A stretch of 64,000 nt of DNA from Branchiostoma floridae (Eukaryota > Chordata > Leptocardii > Amphioxiformes > Branchiostomatidae): positions 1,566,447 to 1,630,446 of the forward strand of contig NC_049997.1 of assembly GCF_000003815.2 (NCBI RefSeq). The letters run 5' to 3'. Every line of letters starts with the position of its first letter. Position 1 is the stretch's first letter. Position numbers and translations under genes: made by a program. Positions 47,219-56,915 of this stretch are shown here, in pieces. Below the pieces are notes generated by a model. The model had not been told where the DNA came from. It ran no database searches and was given only the letters and a program-made list of their open reading frames with translations.

Positions 47219-48023
47219 CAGAAACACACACACAAACACATGTGCGTACACAAAATGTGCCCATGCATGTACAGACACACCCACATACATGCACATACAC
47301 ATACACATACACATACAAACATATAGTCACACGAAAACAACTCACTCACACACAGACGGACACACCTGTGATCAGTAATCGACCAGTCACACTGGGATGG
47401 AAAAAATAATGGACCTGGTGTCTTGATTTCCCTTCCAGTTGGCCAGATTATTGCCCTATGGACATTACTTGACTCCCTGTATCCGCTGTCGGTCTCCTGC
47501 ACATGTCATCCCCAAGAACCATCGGGCCACGTGTCAGCAGGACAGGTAGGTCTGACTCCCAACCATAGTCTTAAGGGAAGGCCATGCTGGGTTTTGTGTA
47601 AAGAGTAACACATGTACTTTTTCTGGAGTAGCGCTCACTTCTGCACAATATAGGGAGCGAAATGTTTTGCCATTATTATGAGATGATTGCAACACGGCAT
47701 TAGAATTGACTACGTGGTATATGATGATAAGTTATTTGGGGTGAAATTCAGTCCACTGCAAGCAACAGGCTTAGATTTTTCCTCTAAAATCTATGAAGAC
47801 ATCAAGGGAAAACAAGTGTTAACACTTATTATAACCGATGTTATTTTCTGTTTCTAGCTGTAAGTTTGACTACTGCCTGCACTGCAACTGCGCGTTTCAC
47901 GGGGACGTCCCCTGTCCCGCGCTCACCCCGATCGCTTCTCCAGCACCAGTGCGTGGAAAGAAGGTCCGAGCCAGTCCGGTGGCTGGCAGCAAGAGGAGTA
48001 AGAGAAGATTGCGTCGATTGTGA
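36108..48023 (+). CDS. FBXO5/FBXO43: Emi1/Emi2-type F-box APC/C inhibitor (10 exons)
   Basis: Exons 36108-36257, 38620-38992, 40035-40264, 41695-41824, 42921-44717, 45054-45132, 46341-46455, 46717-46857, 47439-47545 and 47858-48023 join in frame to 1095 residues. Emi proteins block the anaphase-promoting complex to time mitotic or meiotic exit. The F-box (895-945) has MPMIVESILAYLDPPDLS and CCVSKEWQQV. The zinc-binding region (1019-1060) has C-x2-C-x14-C-x4-C-x4-C-x2-C-x4-H-x4-C. The protein ends KRRLRRL, the Arg-Leu tail that docks on the APC/C. SRHDQFSK runs into the zinc region as in vertebrate Emi1. Residues 1-890 are Ser/Pro-rich and probably disordered, with a KEN box (715-717) and a DSG degron-like DDSGLSLS (865-872). 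It is longer than human Emi1 (about 450) and Emi2 (about 700). One pre-duplication gene is likely. Confidence 0.92.
36353..36398 (+). mobile_element. LINE tail fragment
   Basis: GTTACGCCGAAGGGCGGTTA, then TACCGGCTATATAGATACAG. It is identical in order to the tail of the LINE at 23542-23933, a severely 5'-truncated copy 95 bases past the Emi exon-1 donor. Confidence 0.8.
36647..36690. repeat. Short hairpin
   Basis: ACTAGTAGCAAGGAGCTTTT and AAAACTCCTTGCTAGCAGT form about 20-bp arms around a 4-base loop. Confidence 0.7.
36955..37614. mobile_element. PIF/Harbinger-like MITE
   Basis: GGGCCGGTTCACATGAGGAA and its complement at the right end match at 28 of 32 positions. A 3-bp TAA duplication flanks it (36952-36954, 37615-37617). 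TAA duplication and GGGCC ends fit PIF/Harbinger. An inner block (TTTGACAGAAGTAGCGTGG, about 37289) recurs inverted outside the element near 37720. Confidence 0.85.
38620..38992 (+). CDS. FBXO5/FBXO43: Emi exon 2
   Basis: After CCCTGTGTTTCAG it encodes 124 Ser/Thr/Pro-rich residues, including TPVSTPNFTPLHRGKK and DSTPVLGGLLRRA, likely CDK/PLK target sites. Confidence 0.85.
40035..40264 (+). CDS. FBXO5/FBXO43: Emi exon 3
   Basis: The acceptor is GTCAAACTCAG and the donor GAG|GTAAAG. It encodes Ser- and Pro-rich sequence, TSSISSLSSSDLVLPTPPSS. Confidence 0.85.
40427..40533 (+). repeat. (GTGA)n-rich microsatellite
   Basis: GAGTGAGTGGGTGGGTGAGT and GTGAGTGAGTGAGCAAGTGA runs, interrupted. Confidence 0.9.
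40766..41614. mobile_element. CAGGG-ended element with a nested mariner-like MITE
   Basis: The ends CAGGGTTCAAAATAC and GTATTTCGATCCCTG are inverted repeats. The 5-bp duplication TAATG flanks it (40761-40765, 41615-41619). Its inner ends (ACTTGCAATTTTGCATGTAG) are shared with 61874-62428. A second element (40885-41363) sits inside it. Confidence 0.92.
40885..41363. mobile_element. mariner/Tc1-like MITE (nested)
   Basis: CAGTCAAACCTGCCC and GGGCAGGTTTGACTG flank it, with TA on both sides, the Tc1/mariner target. Relatives lie at 50390-50613 and 58496-59186. Open frames inside are incidental. Confidence 0.9.
41695..41824 (+). CDS. FBXO5/FBXO43: Emi exon 4
   Basis: After CTTGGACACAG it encodes ESPPPPECVQTPCGDTLAAP and a His/Cys-containing end, with donor G|GTATGT. 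The acceptor lies 80 bases past a transposon end. Confidence 0.8.
42921..44717 (+). CDS. FBXO5/FBXO43: Emi exon 5: 598-codon disordered region
   Basis: This single long exon is open throughout. It carries the KEN box (DFKENMK), a Lys/Ser/Pro-rich basic block (SPRKQSKKSPRKNSPRSSP), RRVHFKLSP and DDSGLSLS. It ends DYVDIIG just before the F-box, at the strong donor GTGAGT. Confidence 0.92.
45054..45132 (+). CDS. FBXO5/FBXO43: Emi exon 6: F-box, first half
   Basis: It encodes ELTHVYSMPMIVESILAYLD and PPDLS, the first F-box helix. The acceptor is TTTTTTTTCAG and the donor GTAAGA. Confidence 0.93.
45478..45570. mobile_element. Partial CAGGG-family fragment
   Basis: TATGCAGGTTAGTGCGGGTA, then AATTGGACCTGTGCAGGTAT matches the interior of 55543-55886. 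No right end is seen. Confidence 0.6.
45903..46271. mobile_element. hAT-type MITE, copy 2
   Basis: The left end is TGGGGGTGG and the right end CCCACCCCTA. It shares TTTTCAGTATCGCC-like and GTACCAGTACCCACCCCTA blocks with 19546-19903. The 8-bp flanks CTACACAG and CTACACTG match at 7 of 8. It lies in the intron that splits the F-box. Confidence 0.88.
46341..46455 (+). CDS. FBXO5/FBXO43: Emi exon 7: F-box, second half
   Basis: It encodes MCCVSKEWQQVCMGDRKAEQ and a basic stretch ending LAPWVGK. The acceptor ATCTCCACAG lies 69 bases past a hAT-type MITE. Confidence 0.93.
46717..46857 (+). CDS. FBXO5/FBXO43: Emi exon 8: linker
   Basis: It encodes ENLIKWRSRELGSLTETNSA and ends SRHDQFSK, which matches the conserved segment before the zinc-binding region. 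Confidence 0.9.
47184..47215 (+). repeat. (CA)n microsatellite
   Basis: A near-perfect CA run, with looser CA/CATA sequence continuing to about 47360. It lies in the intron before Emi exon 9. Confidence 0.95.
47439..47545 (+). CDS. FBXO5/FBXO43: Emi exon 9: zinc-binding region, first half
   Basis: It encodes LTPCIRCRSPAHV and HRATCQQD, with the first three zinc ligands. The acceptor is TTTCCCTTCCAG and the donor GTAGGT. Confidence 0.93.
47858..48023 (+). CDS. FBXO5/FBXO43: Emi exon 10: zinc-binding region, RL tail and stop
   Basis: It encodes CKFDYCLHCNCAFHGDVPCP, the remaining zinc ligands, then a basic tail ending RRLRRL and TGA. Confidence 0.95.
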
Positions 48024-49205
48024 ACAGCAGACTGTCAATGTTGATCAGCAAGGGTCAGCTGACAGTGGTGCTGTGTAAGATGTGGAGGTTTGAACATTGT
48101 GTCTTGTCTAGAGAGTTGTTACTTTTCCATGTCCTGGCAGCTATATTTTAGGGCAGCTATGATATCCTTCTGAAGGCAGCTACAGGATACATCCCTTTGA
48201 CCTTGTTGTAAAATCTCAAAATGTTGCAGTTTTATTGATGATTAAATAGTAGCTCGTTTTAAGGAAAGCCTTGAAGGTTTTCTTGGGTTAAACTACAGTG
48301 AAATAGGTTGACATCTAATGTAGTTTGATTTTTCTGACTAATAGATATTTTACATGTCCTCTGCCTATTCTTGGACTACCAGCTAGTTACATGTAGTTGT
48401 TGCTACTATTAGCCATACAATATTATAGGAGACCTAAATGTGAGTTTACTTATTAGAAACAAAAATGAATTTCATTGGTGCAAGTTGCTTTTGTCTAAGA
48501 AATTACCGCCATTAGAAATAGCTGGCACGCACAAAAAGAAGATTATCTGGCTATGAAAGGTAAAAGAAAATATCCCCGAATCAAAAAAAAAAAATCAGTG
48601 TAAATTCATTTATGAAAGTTAGGCATCCAGGTATACAATATTTTAAGACAATTCAATCTCTACAATGTTGACAGAATCTCTGATGTTGTCTTACCATAGG
48701 AACTTTGGTCCACCACTTTTCATCATGCAGATAATTTTCTTTTGGTGCAAGTGATTTTGCAGTCAACTTGAGCTCTGAGATGTGTATCTTTGACCGAGTG
48801 ACCCACCTCCAAGTCAACAAAAAGGTTATGATCACTGTCACAGTACGTGTAGTATAATGTTTACAAACCTAGAGTACAATAGTTACTGTCTACTTTGGTG
48901 AGTACTAGTATTAGATACTGTTACAAGTGAAGTGTCGAGTTTTTCAGCTCTGGTATCTTCCTCATAATTGTGAGTTCAGGAGGTAATAAGTCAAGTCTTC
49001 CAAGTTTGTCCTCAGGAAAACTACCATTGAAAAGAGTAGACTATCACCATGCAGTTGTCTACCATAGCAAATACTTGCATTCTTAGTTATCTGTTGTCCA
49101 TTATTATGAAACAAACTATCTTGACGAAAAATGGGCATTCTAATCATAACTCTTTGCATTATCATTTTTATCATTCCTGACAATTATGAATAGCATTTAA
49201 CTTGT

Positions 49206-49210
49206 ATATA

Positions 49211-49243
<33 letters not shown>
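49206..49243. repeat. (TA)n microsatellite
   Basis: An almost pure TATATA run. Confidence 0.95.
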
Positions 49244-49249
<6 letters not shown>

Positions 49250-49431
49250 GACAGAGAACTCTGTATGAATGAATATGGCCATATTAACATTGTAATTTTC
49301 CAGAGAGACACAAGTACATTTTATCACTCCATGTGCAATAGTTGTAAATTTTAGAAATACTAGTCTTAAGTTCTTTAGTACTTTAGAATTGTAATCAAGA
49401 CTAGAAAATGTGTTGTCAACTTTGCAAACAG

Positions 49432-49437
49432 AATAAA
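49432..49437 (+). promoter_or_regulatory. Candidate Emi poly(A) signal
   Basis: AATAAA lies 1.4 kb after the stop, following AT-rich sequence. Earlier ATTAAA at 48241 is an alternative. Confidence 0.4.
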
Positions 49438-49548
49438 GGAATTTTAACCTACCAAATCTATATTTTGCAATTGTTTTTTTTTATGGGAATGAACATGACA
49501 ACATAATAAAGAAGCCAATCTTTTCCATTTTGGCATTATTAATTAATG

Positions 49549-49630
49549 GTTAATGACCCGCCCCGAGGTGTATATGGTGTCATAATGCCTGGTCCTTTGC
49601 TATAACCACCGAATGAAACCACCGATGTAA
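49549..49630 (+). mobile_element. TTAA foldback family, single end
   Basis: TTAATGACCCGCCCCGAGGT, then GTATATGGTGTCATAAT and CTATAACCACCGAATGAA match the 15-161 element. No right end is found. Confidence 0.65.
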
Positions 49631-50389
49631 GCGAACTTTCAGTAGAACACACTGGGTCTTTGCACGATACAACCAATGATTCATGTCATTAGCTTTGTTT
49701 GGTGTTACTTAGTATATAACGTTAAGCACTAACAAAGTTTGAGTTGGCTTTTACTGTGCAGGTCTGCACAGACTGACTTGTTGCCATATGCCAAACAAGT
49801 CTCAATTCACCTGACCTTTCCGCTCAAGCTACTTGTATACCCAGTGGAAGTGTCTGGTCGGAGGTAACCCAGAGGCAGCTGTCAGGCTCCATCCTGTGTC
49901 TTGTAATATCAATTTCCTTCTAGGTGAGATTCAATGTTATACTTGTTACTTGATAAGGTCTCCTCATCACGAGTGGCCTGCATCCAGGAATTTGCGTCTC
50001 AATGTTACAAATGAAGTAAAACTAGGCAACCACAATGCCGATTAAGTCTTTTGTCTTGGAAATAGGCTCATGATTATCTCAATAGAATTTTCTTGGTCTG
50101 ACTTGACTTGAAAAAATAAGTCACCTAACCTATAGCTAAGAATTCCTAAAACTAAATATGTCACTAATGTTTATGGACTCAAATGATGAAAATCAAGTTT
50201 TCACTCCCATATATGGCAGTTCAGCCCCATTAGTGCAGGAAGGTATGGCAGCAGTAGGAAATTTTATATAATTTCCTGACCTCACTATCATGAGCAATGA
50301 TTTTTATGATCATTATTGACTATCAGCCATTACATGAATGTTGTATATGTATGAAAGGTGATTTCAAACAGAAATATTTTCAAAATGTA

Positions 50390-50613
50390 CAGTCAAACCT
50401 GTCTATAGCGGCCGCTATATGGCCGCAATATGCAGTGTTTCTGTATATACGGGACCCGAAATCATGTGGCCGTGTTGGACAGGTGGCAGCTATAGACTAT
50501 TTCTTACTGCTTAGATCAATCATTATGGGAAAAATCCAAGGGACCAACAAAAAGTGACCGCAATAGCCAGGTGGTCGCTATGCAAAGGTGGCCACTTTAT
50601 ACAGGTTTGACTG
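50390..50613. mobile_element. mariner/Tc1-like MITE, 224 bp
   Basis: CAGTCAAACCTGTCTATAGC and the complement at the right (ACAGGTTTGACTG) are flanked by TA on both sides. The interior has GTGGCCGCTATA-type blocks. Confidence 0.92.
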
Positions 50614-52331
50614 TAGTAGTTAGAAACCACTGTCTGTCGACTTTATATTCCCAAATACCCAAATACTGTTTTTAAATTCAATGGATATATCGTTAATTCC
50701 TTTTAATTAGATATTCAACAAGAACAATATTAAAGAAGGACAAAGAGCCTTTCATGTGTACTTTAATGTAGAAAAGGAAATTTATTTGCTTGTAAAAAGT
50801 GTCATGGTCGCTACTATATACTATACTGCTGAACCTAACCACCAACACTACCCAGTACTATCTATGTGGACTATTTTAGAGCTAGCTAATAATGGAGAAT
50901 GTATATTAAAATTTTGCATAGAAAGCCTTTAAGGAAATAAAACATTTTCTTTGCATGCAGTTAATGCTTTAAGACGAATGTGGGCTTGCCCCGACGCCTT
51001 TAGATCATGTTGGAGCGGTTATTCAACCGTCAAAGCCATATACATTATTGTGGCAATATATATATGTCACCCCCCAGGCTGGTTACTCAGTGCTTACTGT
51101 CCCTTTAATACTATGCAAAGTACCTTACAGAGATATTGTCTTCTGGTAGGTATTATTTTTAGTTTATGCACACAGGAAGTCAATGTATTGGACACAATGA
51201 TTGCCTTAGACTTATTTCTATAGTGTCTTGCTTGCACAGGCGTAGAAAATGTCCTTTATCCTTGGTGCAGTTCCCTCACCAATAAAAGTTCAGACACATA
51301 TACAGCAATTCTTGAATAGTAAATAAGCATTGCTAGTTTTCAATTGGCTTGTTCAAATTGAGACAATGAGTTCTGAACAACAATTGAAGATGACGTCATT
51401 ATTGGTTAATAAATCCGAATTTGCTTTGCCCTTAGTGGAGGACTAATACACAATCGGACTGTCTTGTACTTCACAGTACATACGGAGTGCCATAAATTCA
51501 CATACTGTTCCTTGTCATGTTTTCACGTAATGCATCATTTCCATCGCTTGCTTCTTTGTTGCATGCAGATCAACTAGTATCCTCTGGACTTCATTTGCAT
51601 ATATTGTACTCAGTCGCATCTTATTGATAACTTGACAATACTTTGTGATGGAAGACAAGTCTGTGCTTACTGAAATGGGCGTCTTGTGTAATATTGAATG
51701 CAAGATTTTCTTCTTGCAGACTTATCCACATCTCAGAGTTCTCTCAACACTTTGCGGGAAGTTCATACCATCAATGTATCTTGCACCTACTATGGAGAAT
51801 TGGGAACAGAAATGTTGCAATGATGTGCTGCTGAAGTGAAGTAATCCACAAGTCAGTTCCACCTAACAGGACCTCAAGATGGATGCAGATCTTGTGACTG
51901 AATGGAAACCATCATGTGGTCACTTACTTCCGTGGAGTGTTTTTAGTGCAGATATCTGTTATTGAGCTTTGAGCTTGGAAGCTTGTAGCTGATTTTCATT
52001 TGTACAATATGTAGAGATTCACGTCCTAGCTGGACTTCTTTCAATAAGCTTTCAAGCAGGAAACTTGAACAGAGCCTCTCTCGTTGGAAGGAGCAATCTC
52101 GCTTCCTTTTGTTGAGCCTTCTTTTGAGTGTTGTTTTGGAATAGCCATAGAGTCTGTCTTTGGGACATGTTGCTTTCTTGTCTTACTGGGTCTCCTGCAC
52201 CAGCATTTGGACATGTGCTGACAAGACTGTGGAAATTAGATTTAATATACCGTTTCATTTCTTGGGCTTCAAGTCACGGTATCTGATGTCCTTTCTTGAC
52301 TTTCTTTATCGTTGTCATAGTCATGTGATCA

Positions 52332-52725
52332 TCAGAAAATGATCTGCGGCGCCTGCTCCTTGTCGAAATCATGTTTCAGCACATACTTACGGATAGCACG
52401 CTGTATCACCATGGCGGCCACCTCCTCACGCCTCCTCGTGAGAGTGGAGCCGATCCGCTGGTAATCTTCAGGGTGGTCTGTGGTCACAGCTTCCTCCTCC
52501 TCCTCATCTACCGCCTCCTTGTCATTATCAAACGTGCCCATGGCCCTCTCTGTCAGCCTCTTCAAGATGTCCTTGCAGTAGAGCCGATCACCTGTACAGA
52601 TGGGGATGTCCAGGTAGGCCAGAGTGATCTTGTTGGGCTTGGCTATGCGAAGTGGATCATCCAACTGGTGGACGAACTGCGATATTTTTGACAAAGAGAT
52701 GTACTTGCTGGCATGAGGATCGTAC
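52332..52725 (-). CDS. SCN (Nav): Nav last exon: C-terminal domain and IQ motif
   Basis: It encodes [31 protein letters not shown] and the IQ helix, then ends soon after at KEQAPQIIF and TGA, shorter than most vertebrate tails. An acidic insert (DEEEEEAV) precedes the IQ motif. Confidence 0.95.
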
Positions 52726-55700
52726 CTGCAACAAAGAAAAAGACAGAAATCAGCAAAAATTACTCTTATACACTGACTTCATTTCTCTGCTGTAACAATA
52801 TGTTGTCCCTATTAGAGTGTATTGTAGCCGTGTCACAGCATGAATGGTATTAACTGCAGACACATGAACAGCCAAACACTCTGATGGTGCTTATCACAGA
52901 AGTGTAAAGAAAGTGTTAGTGATAGACCAGTTGATGGGCCAGCAACATGTCACATTACTATCTATTTCTGTTGGACCTGTGATGTTTCATGTCGGAAAAA
53001 GAATCCATATTCCAGCCTAATATACATGTAAGTGGACAAAAGATGATAACTTTGAATGAAAGTCTTTTTTTCATTTTCTCAGCAAGAACAAATTTAGCAG
53101 TGGAAGGAACTGGAGCCATACACGTGCATACCTGCTGAAATCTGGATAGGACATATCATTTACAATCAAGGACACATCGTCAGGTCCAACAATCCATAAT
53201 GTTTAACACATAGTCCTGCCCAAATGGTCCTGAGTGAGTTGATTTCAAGATGATAGATCCATACATAAAAAGCAGTGTGTTGTAATGAAATGAACCCAGT
53301 TTATCCCTTAGCATGCGGCAATGAAATGTGCCCACATTGTAGGTTACCCCTTAGTGTGCAGTAATGAAATGTGCCTAGTTTATCCCTTAGTGTGCTGTAA
53401 TGAAATGTGCCCAGTTTATCCCTTAGTGTGGAGTAATGAAATGTGCCCAGTTTATCCCCCTGTGTGAGGAAATGTAAGATGCCTACCTCTCCCAAAGAGA
53501 ATAGTACATGTCGATATCATCTTCTGTGACGCCACCCCCTGCGGCTTCCTCCGTAGCGGCGCTGAAATTGTCCAAGATCACCGCAATATACATGTTGACG
53601 ACGATCAGGAAATTCATTATTAGGTATGAAACAAAAAAGAATATTCCCAAGTAAGTGTATCTGGATAAGCTCCAGCACTTGTCAATATCATCGAGTATTC
53701 CCGCATCAATTTGTTCCTTTGTTGGTGTTGTACCGTTGATCGTGGGAATTAATTGATCCTGTAAACCGTTTAGGATGCCATCCCAACCGGCAGAGGTGCA
53801 GACTTGAAACAGCAGAATGATGCTGTTAAAGAAGGTCTCAAAGTTTATGACTTCGTTGAGACCCTGCATTCTTTTACAATGGGCAAAGTTCATCATTCCA
53901 AAGATCGCGTAGATGAACATGATAAGGAACAGTAAGAGGCCAATGTTGACTAAAGCTGGCAGAGACACCAGAAGGGAAAAGATGAGGGTCCGAATACCCT
54001 TGGCCCCCTTGACTAATCTTAAGATACGGCCAACTCTGGCAACACGGATGACTCGAAGCAGAGTGGGGGGTACGGGTAGGGCCGCCATCACATCCTCCAG
54101 TCCCTGGGCTGGGAGGTGAAAATAGCATGGAATCATTAGGGTATCAAAAAAGGCAGTCATGCGATGTTAGTTACCAGTTGTTTGGCTATGAGGGCGTGTC
54201 AAAACATATTGCAAAAATAGTTTTTTAGTAAGCTTGTTTTATCATCAAATGAGTTGAAATTTGGCCCAAAGGTAAAGCTGCAGTATATCTCCTCGAGACT
54301 GCAATGTCTCAATTTTTTGTTCAGAATATTATGAGTGACTTCGTTGATTTTAAGTTGACCACACCCTTGGAAGTCCTTCAGAAGCACAGAGCAGTGCAGG
54401 TTAACGTGCAATAAAAAATTCCCAGACCAACTTTTAGCTATTTTAGGAGACTGAAACTGTATCAAAGTGCATGCCTTATGCTTATTTTCATTTTTGAAAT
54501 CCAACTAGTTTTTCTTTTTTCATTGCTAAAGTGGAGTGGGGTATGAGACATATTTGGCTTTGAATCTACCTTCATATTCTAGCAGCTGTAAAAGAGGAAC
54601 CACTGGAAATATATAGGGATCAAAATTGGCATGTACCGGTAACCTATGTAGACACATACAGGTGTGATTTCAGCTTTCTACAGTCTTTGTAAGTTCATCA
54701 CATCTAGACGAACTAATGTTCTGACAGACTTCAAGGGTGTGGTCATCTTGAAATCAATCAATCGTCTCACCAATGAATTTATGAGTTCATCATTCATGAG
54801 TTCATAAAACCTCCTTATGGGTTCCTACTTAAAGTATACGAGAAGACTGAGTGATTATGAAAAAAGGATTTAATCAAGGCAGAATAAGATTATCTTGTAA
54901 AGCCATAGTTTGTCAACTATTTCTAAGTTTCTAATATTCCATGCACTATAATATAATACTCATGTTGCACACCATACATGTTCATGATGATATGGTCAAT
55001 TAAATTTCTACATGGTCTAGCTTAGCAATGACAGCAAAACTTAGGACTTACTGAAAGAGGTCAAAACTTACTGATAATAGACATCACCACAACCACAAAG
55101 TCAAAGATGTTCCAGCCTTGTGAGAAGTATTTTGGCCCGAAGGCTATCATTTTCCACACCATCTCGCCGGTAAAGACGGCAATGAAGACTAAGTTGATTT
55201 TTTCCAGGATATCCTGGAAAAGAGACACATACGGATATGATACAATACAGGATCCACATGTAGAGGGGAAGAGAACAATACAATGTATTCCAGCCGAATT
55301 GACTCAAACTCTTTCTAGCTTGGCCGTTGGGATATTGTCTTCCTGCAGAGTGGTACATGTAGGTCTTACCATTCAAAGTGAAAAAAAATGAATACTAAAA
55401 TTTTCAGAAATCGTTCAGAAAACGCGTAATTCAGCTCAACAACGAGGGTTTCCCAACCATGATTAAATTCAGTTTTTATACGAGACGGATCATCATAATG
55501 AAGATGGCACTTGCACAATTAATGAGGAAATACATTATCTCTCAGGTCTCGAAATACCATCTGCATATGCAGGTTAGTCCAGGTAAAATTGGACCTGTGC
55601 AGGCATTTCTGGTGTCTACCTGCACCTAACCTGCACTGGTCCATGTGCCGTGTTTTATACATATCAAATGTCCTATCATGATGTAAGTGCATGTGGATTG

Positions 55701-56915
55701 TTCTTAGCTGCATTGGCTGTTACCACCTATAAAGTATTAAAAAAAACCAATGGTTCCTGAACAATTCTAGTATGATCCATACAGTTTGTACTTCCTAAAT
55801 TCAGAGTGGTGCAGGTAAAATTTGTCTGGTGCAGGTAATTTTCAATGTTACCTGCACCAGTGCAAAAAAGTATTTCGAGCCGTCTGTTGAATGACGAGAA
55901 TTCTATAATCATAACATGCTTTAACATATTGAAAAATGTTGAGGTCAATTTTTGTTAGTTTATTTAGAATGGTTGAGTCCCCCCCTCACCGATGGAACAG
56001 TCGACGCATGCGGACTGAGGCTTGGGAGGGACTCCGGTATGAGACCATCTGAGTGAATACACTTTGTCATGAAGGTCACATACGTCTGTGTGTATATTTG
56101 TGAATCTTCCCTAGTGTAAGATAGATCGGAGTCCAGTTAACAATTTTACCAAACAGGATGTCATTTATACAGTAGAGGAGAAAATCGTGATGATTAGGAT
56201 ATCATCTGCATAACTGTATGACAATCATTGTATTATGTTTGCAATATTAATGAGGAAATGCTAAAAAAGATTCTTATCGTGATGAGAATCCAGTAATTAT
56301 AGAAAATGATTTCCCTGTCAGGAACCTGTTGGTCCTTACCTTAAACTTCTGACTTGATCCTTCATGCTCCATCATCATGGTGAGCATATTAAACATGATG
56401 AACGCCATGATCACCACTTCAAATGCTTGCGTCATGGCGACATCATAGAAGAATCCTTGAAAGTTGTTCTGCAAAGGTAAAAAATGGAACAAGCCATTTT
56501 TGTCAGGCCTAATAGTGTTCATACAGCATTTTGGCCTAAATGACTAATGATCCCCCATTAAAAGACCTAAGTTAACATGTCTTGAACATTCCTGATGGGC
56601 AGTTCTGACTGGTATGGTTGAAATATCTTCAATGATATTTCAATCATACCACATACATTTTCTTGATGTTTCTTCTCCTTTCCCTGTCAAATTTTCAAAT
56701 AATATATTGATTCATATGTGTCACTTTCAAGCCAAATGACCTGAAATTTGACAATCAACATGGCCAATATATAGGGTATTAAATCATTATATATACTTCA
56801 CTCACATCTGGTCTGGGAATACCCTTTGATGGGGATTTGGAGCCAAGTTTCTTCATCTGTTCCATGTACTTCTTCTGGTCTTCAGTCATGAACAGGTCTG
56901 CACTGGACCCATCTC
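52332..56915 (-). CDS. SCN (Nav): Voltage-gated sodium channel, C-terminal part (5 exons, 5' partial)
   Basis: Exons 56806-56915, 56340-56468, 55072-55213, 53487-54108 and 52332-52725 join in frame to 464 residues. They encode the III-IV linker gate ([20 protein letters not shown]), domain IV S1-S6, and the C-terminal EF-like and IQ regions. The domain IV S4 has arginine or lysine at every third place ([19 protein letters not shown]). The pore reads TSAGWDG: alanine in the selectivity ring marks a sodium, not calcium, channel. The IQ motif is [16 protein letters not shown], a calmodulin site. The gate has Leu-Phe-Met where vertebrates have Ile-Phe-Met. It is a plasma-membrane channel carrying action-potential sodium current. 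Domains I-III lie beyond the right edge. Confidence 0.96.
53280..53468. repeat. 36-bp minisatellite next to a Nav donor
   Basis: About five copies of CCCTTAGTGTGCAGTAATGA, then AATGTGCCCAGTTTAT. The array ends 19 bases from the splice donor at 53487. Confidence 0.9.
53487..54108 (-). CDS. SCN (Nav): Nav exon: domain IV S4-S6 and start of C-terminus
   Basis: It encodes 206 codons: the S4 voltage sensor, S5, the pore with TSAGWDG, a long extracellular insert ([15 protein letters not shown]), S6 ([20 protein letters not shown]) and [11 protein letters not shown]. The phase-1 acceptor gives an S3-S4 loop of vertebrate length. Confidence 0.96.
55072..55213 (-). CDS. SCN (Nav): Nav exon: domain IV S2-S3
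   Basis: It encodes [19 protein letters not shown] and [14 protein letters not shown], with the usual S2 Glu and S3 Asp. The donor A|GTAAGT is in phase 1. Confidence 0.95.
55543..55886. mobile_element. CAGG-ended MITE in a Nav intron
   Basis: CAGGTCTCGAAATACC and GTATTTCGAGCCGTCTG form inverted ends. The interior carries repeated GTGCAGGTAAAATT blocks. Related by its ends to 5886-6221. Confidence 0.75.
56340..56468 (-). CDS. SCN (Nav): Nav exon: domain IV S1
   Basis: It encodes [20 protein letters not shown] and [19 protein letters not shown], the S1 helix. The acceptor is TACCTTTGCAG and the donor AAG|GTAAGG. Confidence 0.95.
56611..56650. repeat. Short perfect-type hairpin
   Basis: GGTATGGTTGAAATATC and GATATTTCAATCATACC pair at 16 of 17 positions around a 6-base loop. 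Confidence 0.85.
56806..56915 (-). CDS. SCN (Nav): Nav exon: III-IV linker inactivation gate
   Basis: It encodes [11 protein letters not shown] and [16 protein letters not shown]. The donor GTGAGTG is in phase 0 and the acceptor is TGTGACAAGCAG. Confidence 0.93.

Larger units (their letters stand above)
48024..52331. other. Emi 3' flank and convergent intergenic region
   Basis: It probably holds the Emi 3' UTR up to about 49.45 kb, then a TTAA-element end (49549-49630), a mariner-like MITE (50390-50613) and, near 52.3 kb, the 3' UTR of the sodium channel on the other strand. I find no further coding exon. Confidence 0.55.

Noticed and set aside
47043..47502. Cys/Val-rich frames opposite the CA repeat
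   Set aside because: They are translations of a microsatellite on the non-gene strand.
52332..56915. Calcium-channel identity
   Set aside because: The domain IV pore has Ala (TSAGWDG) rather than Glu, and the III-IV linker has the sodium-channel gate and IQ tail.
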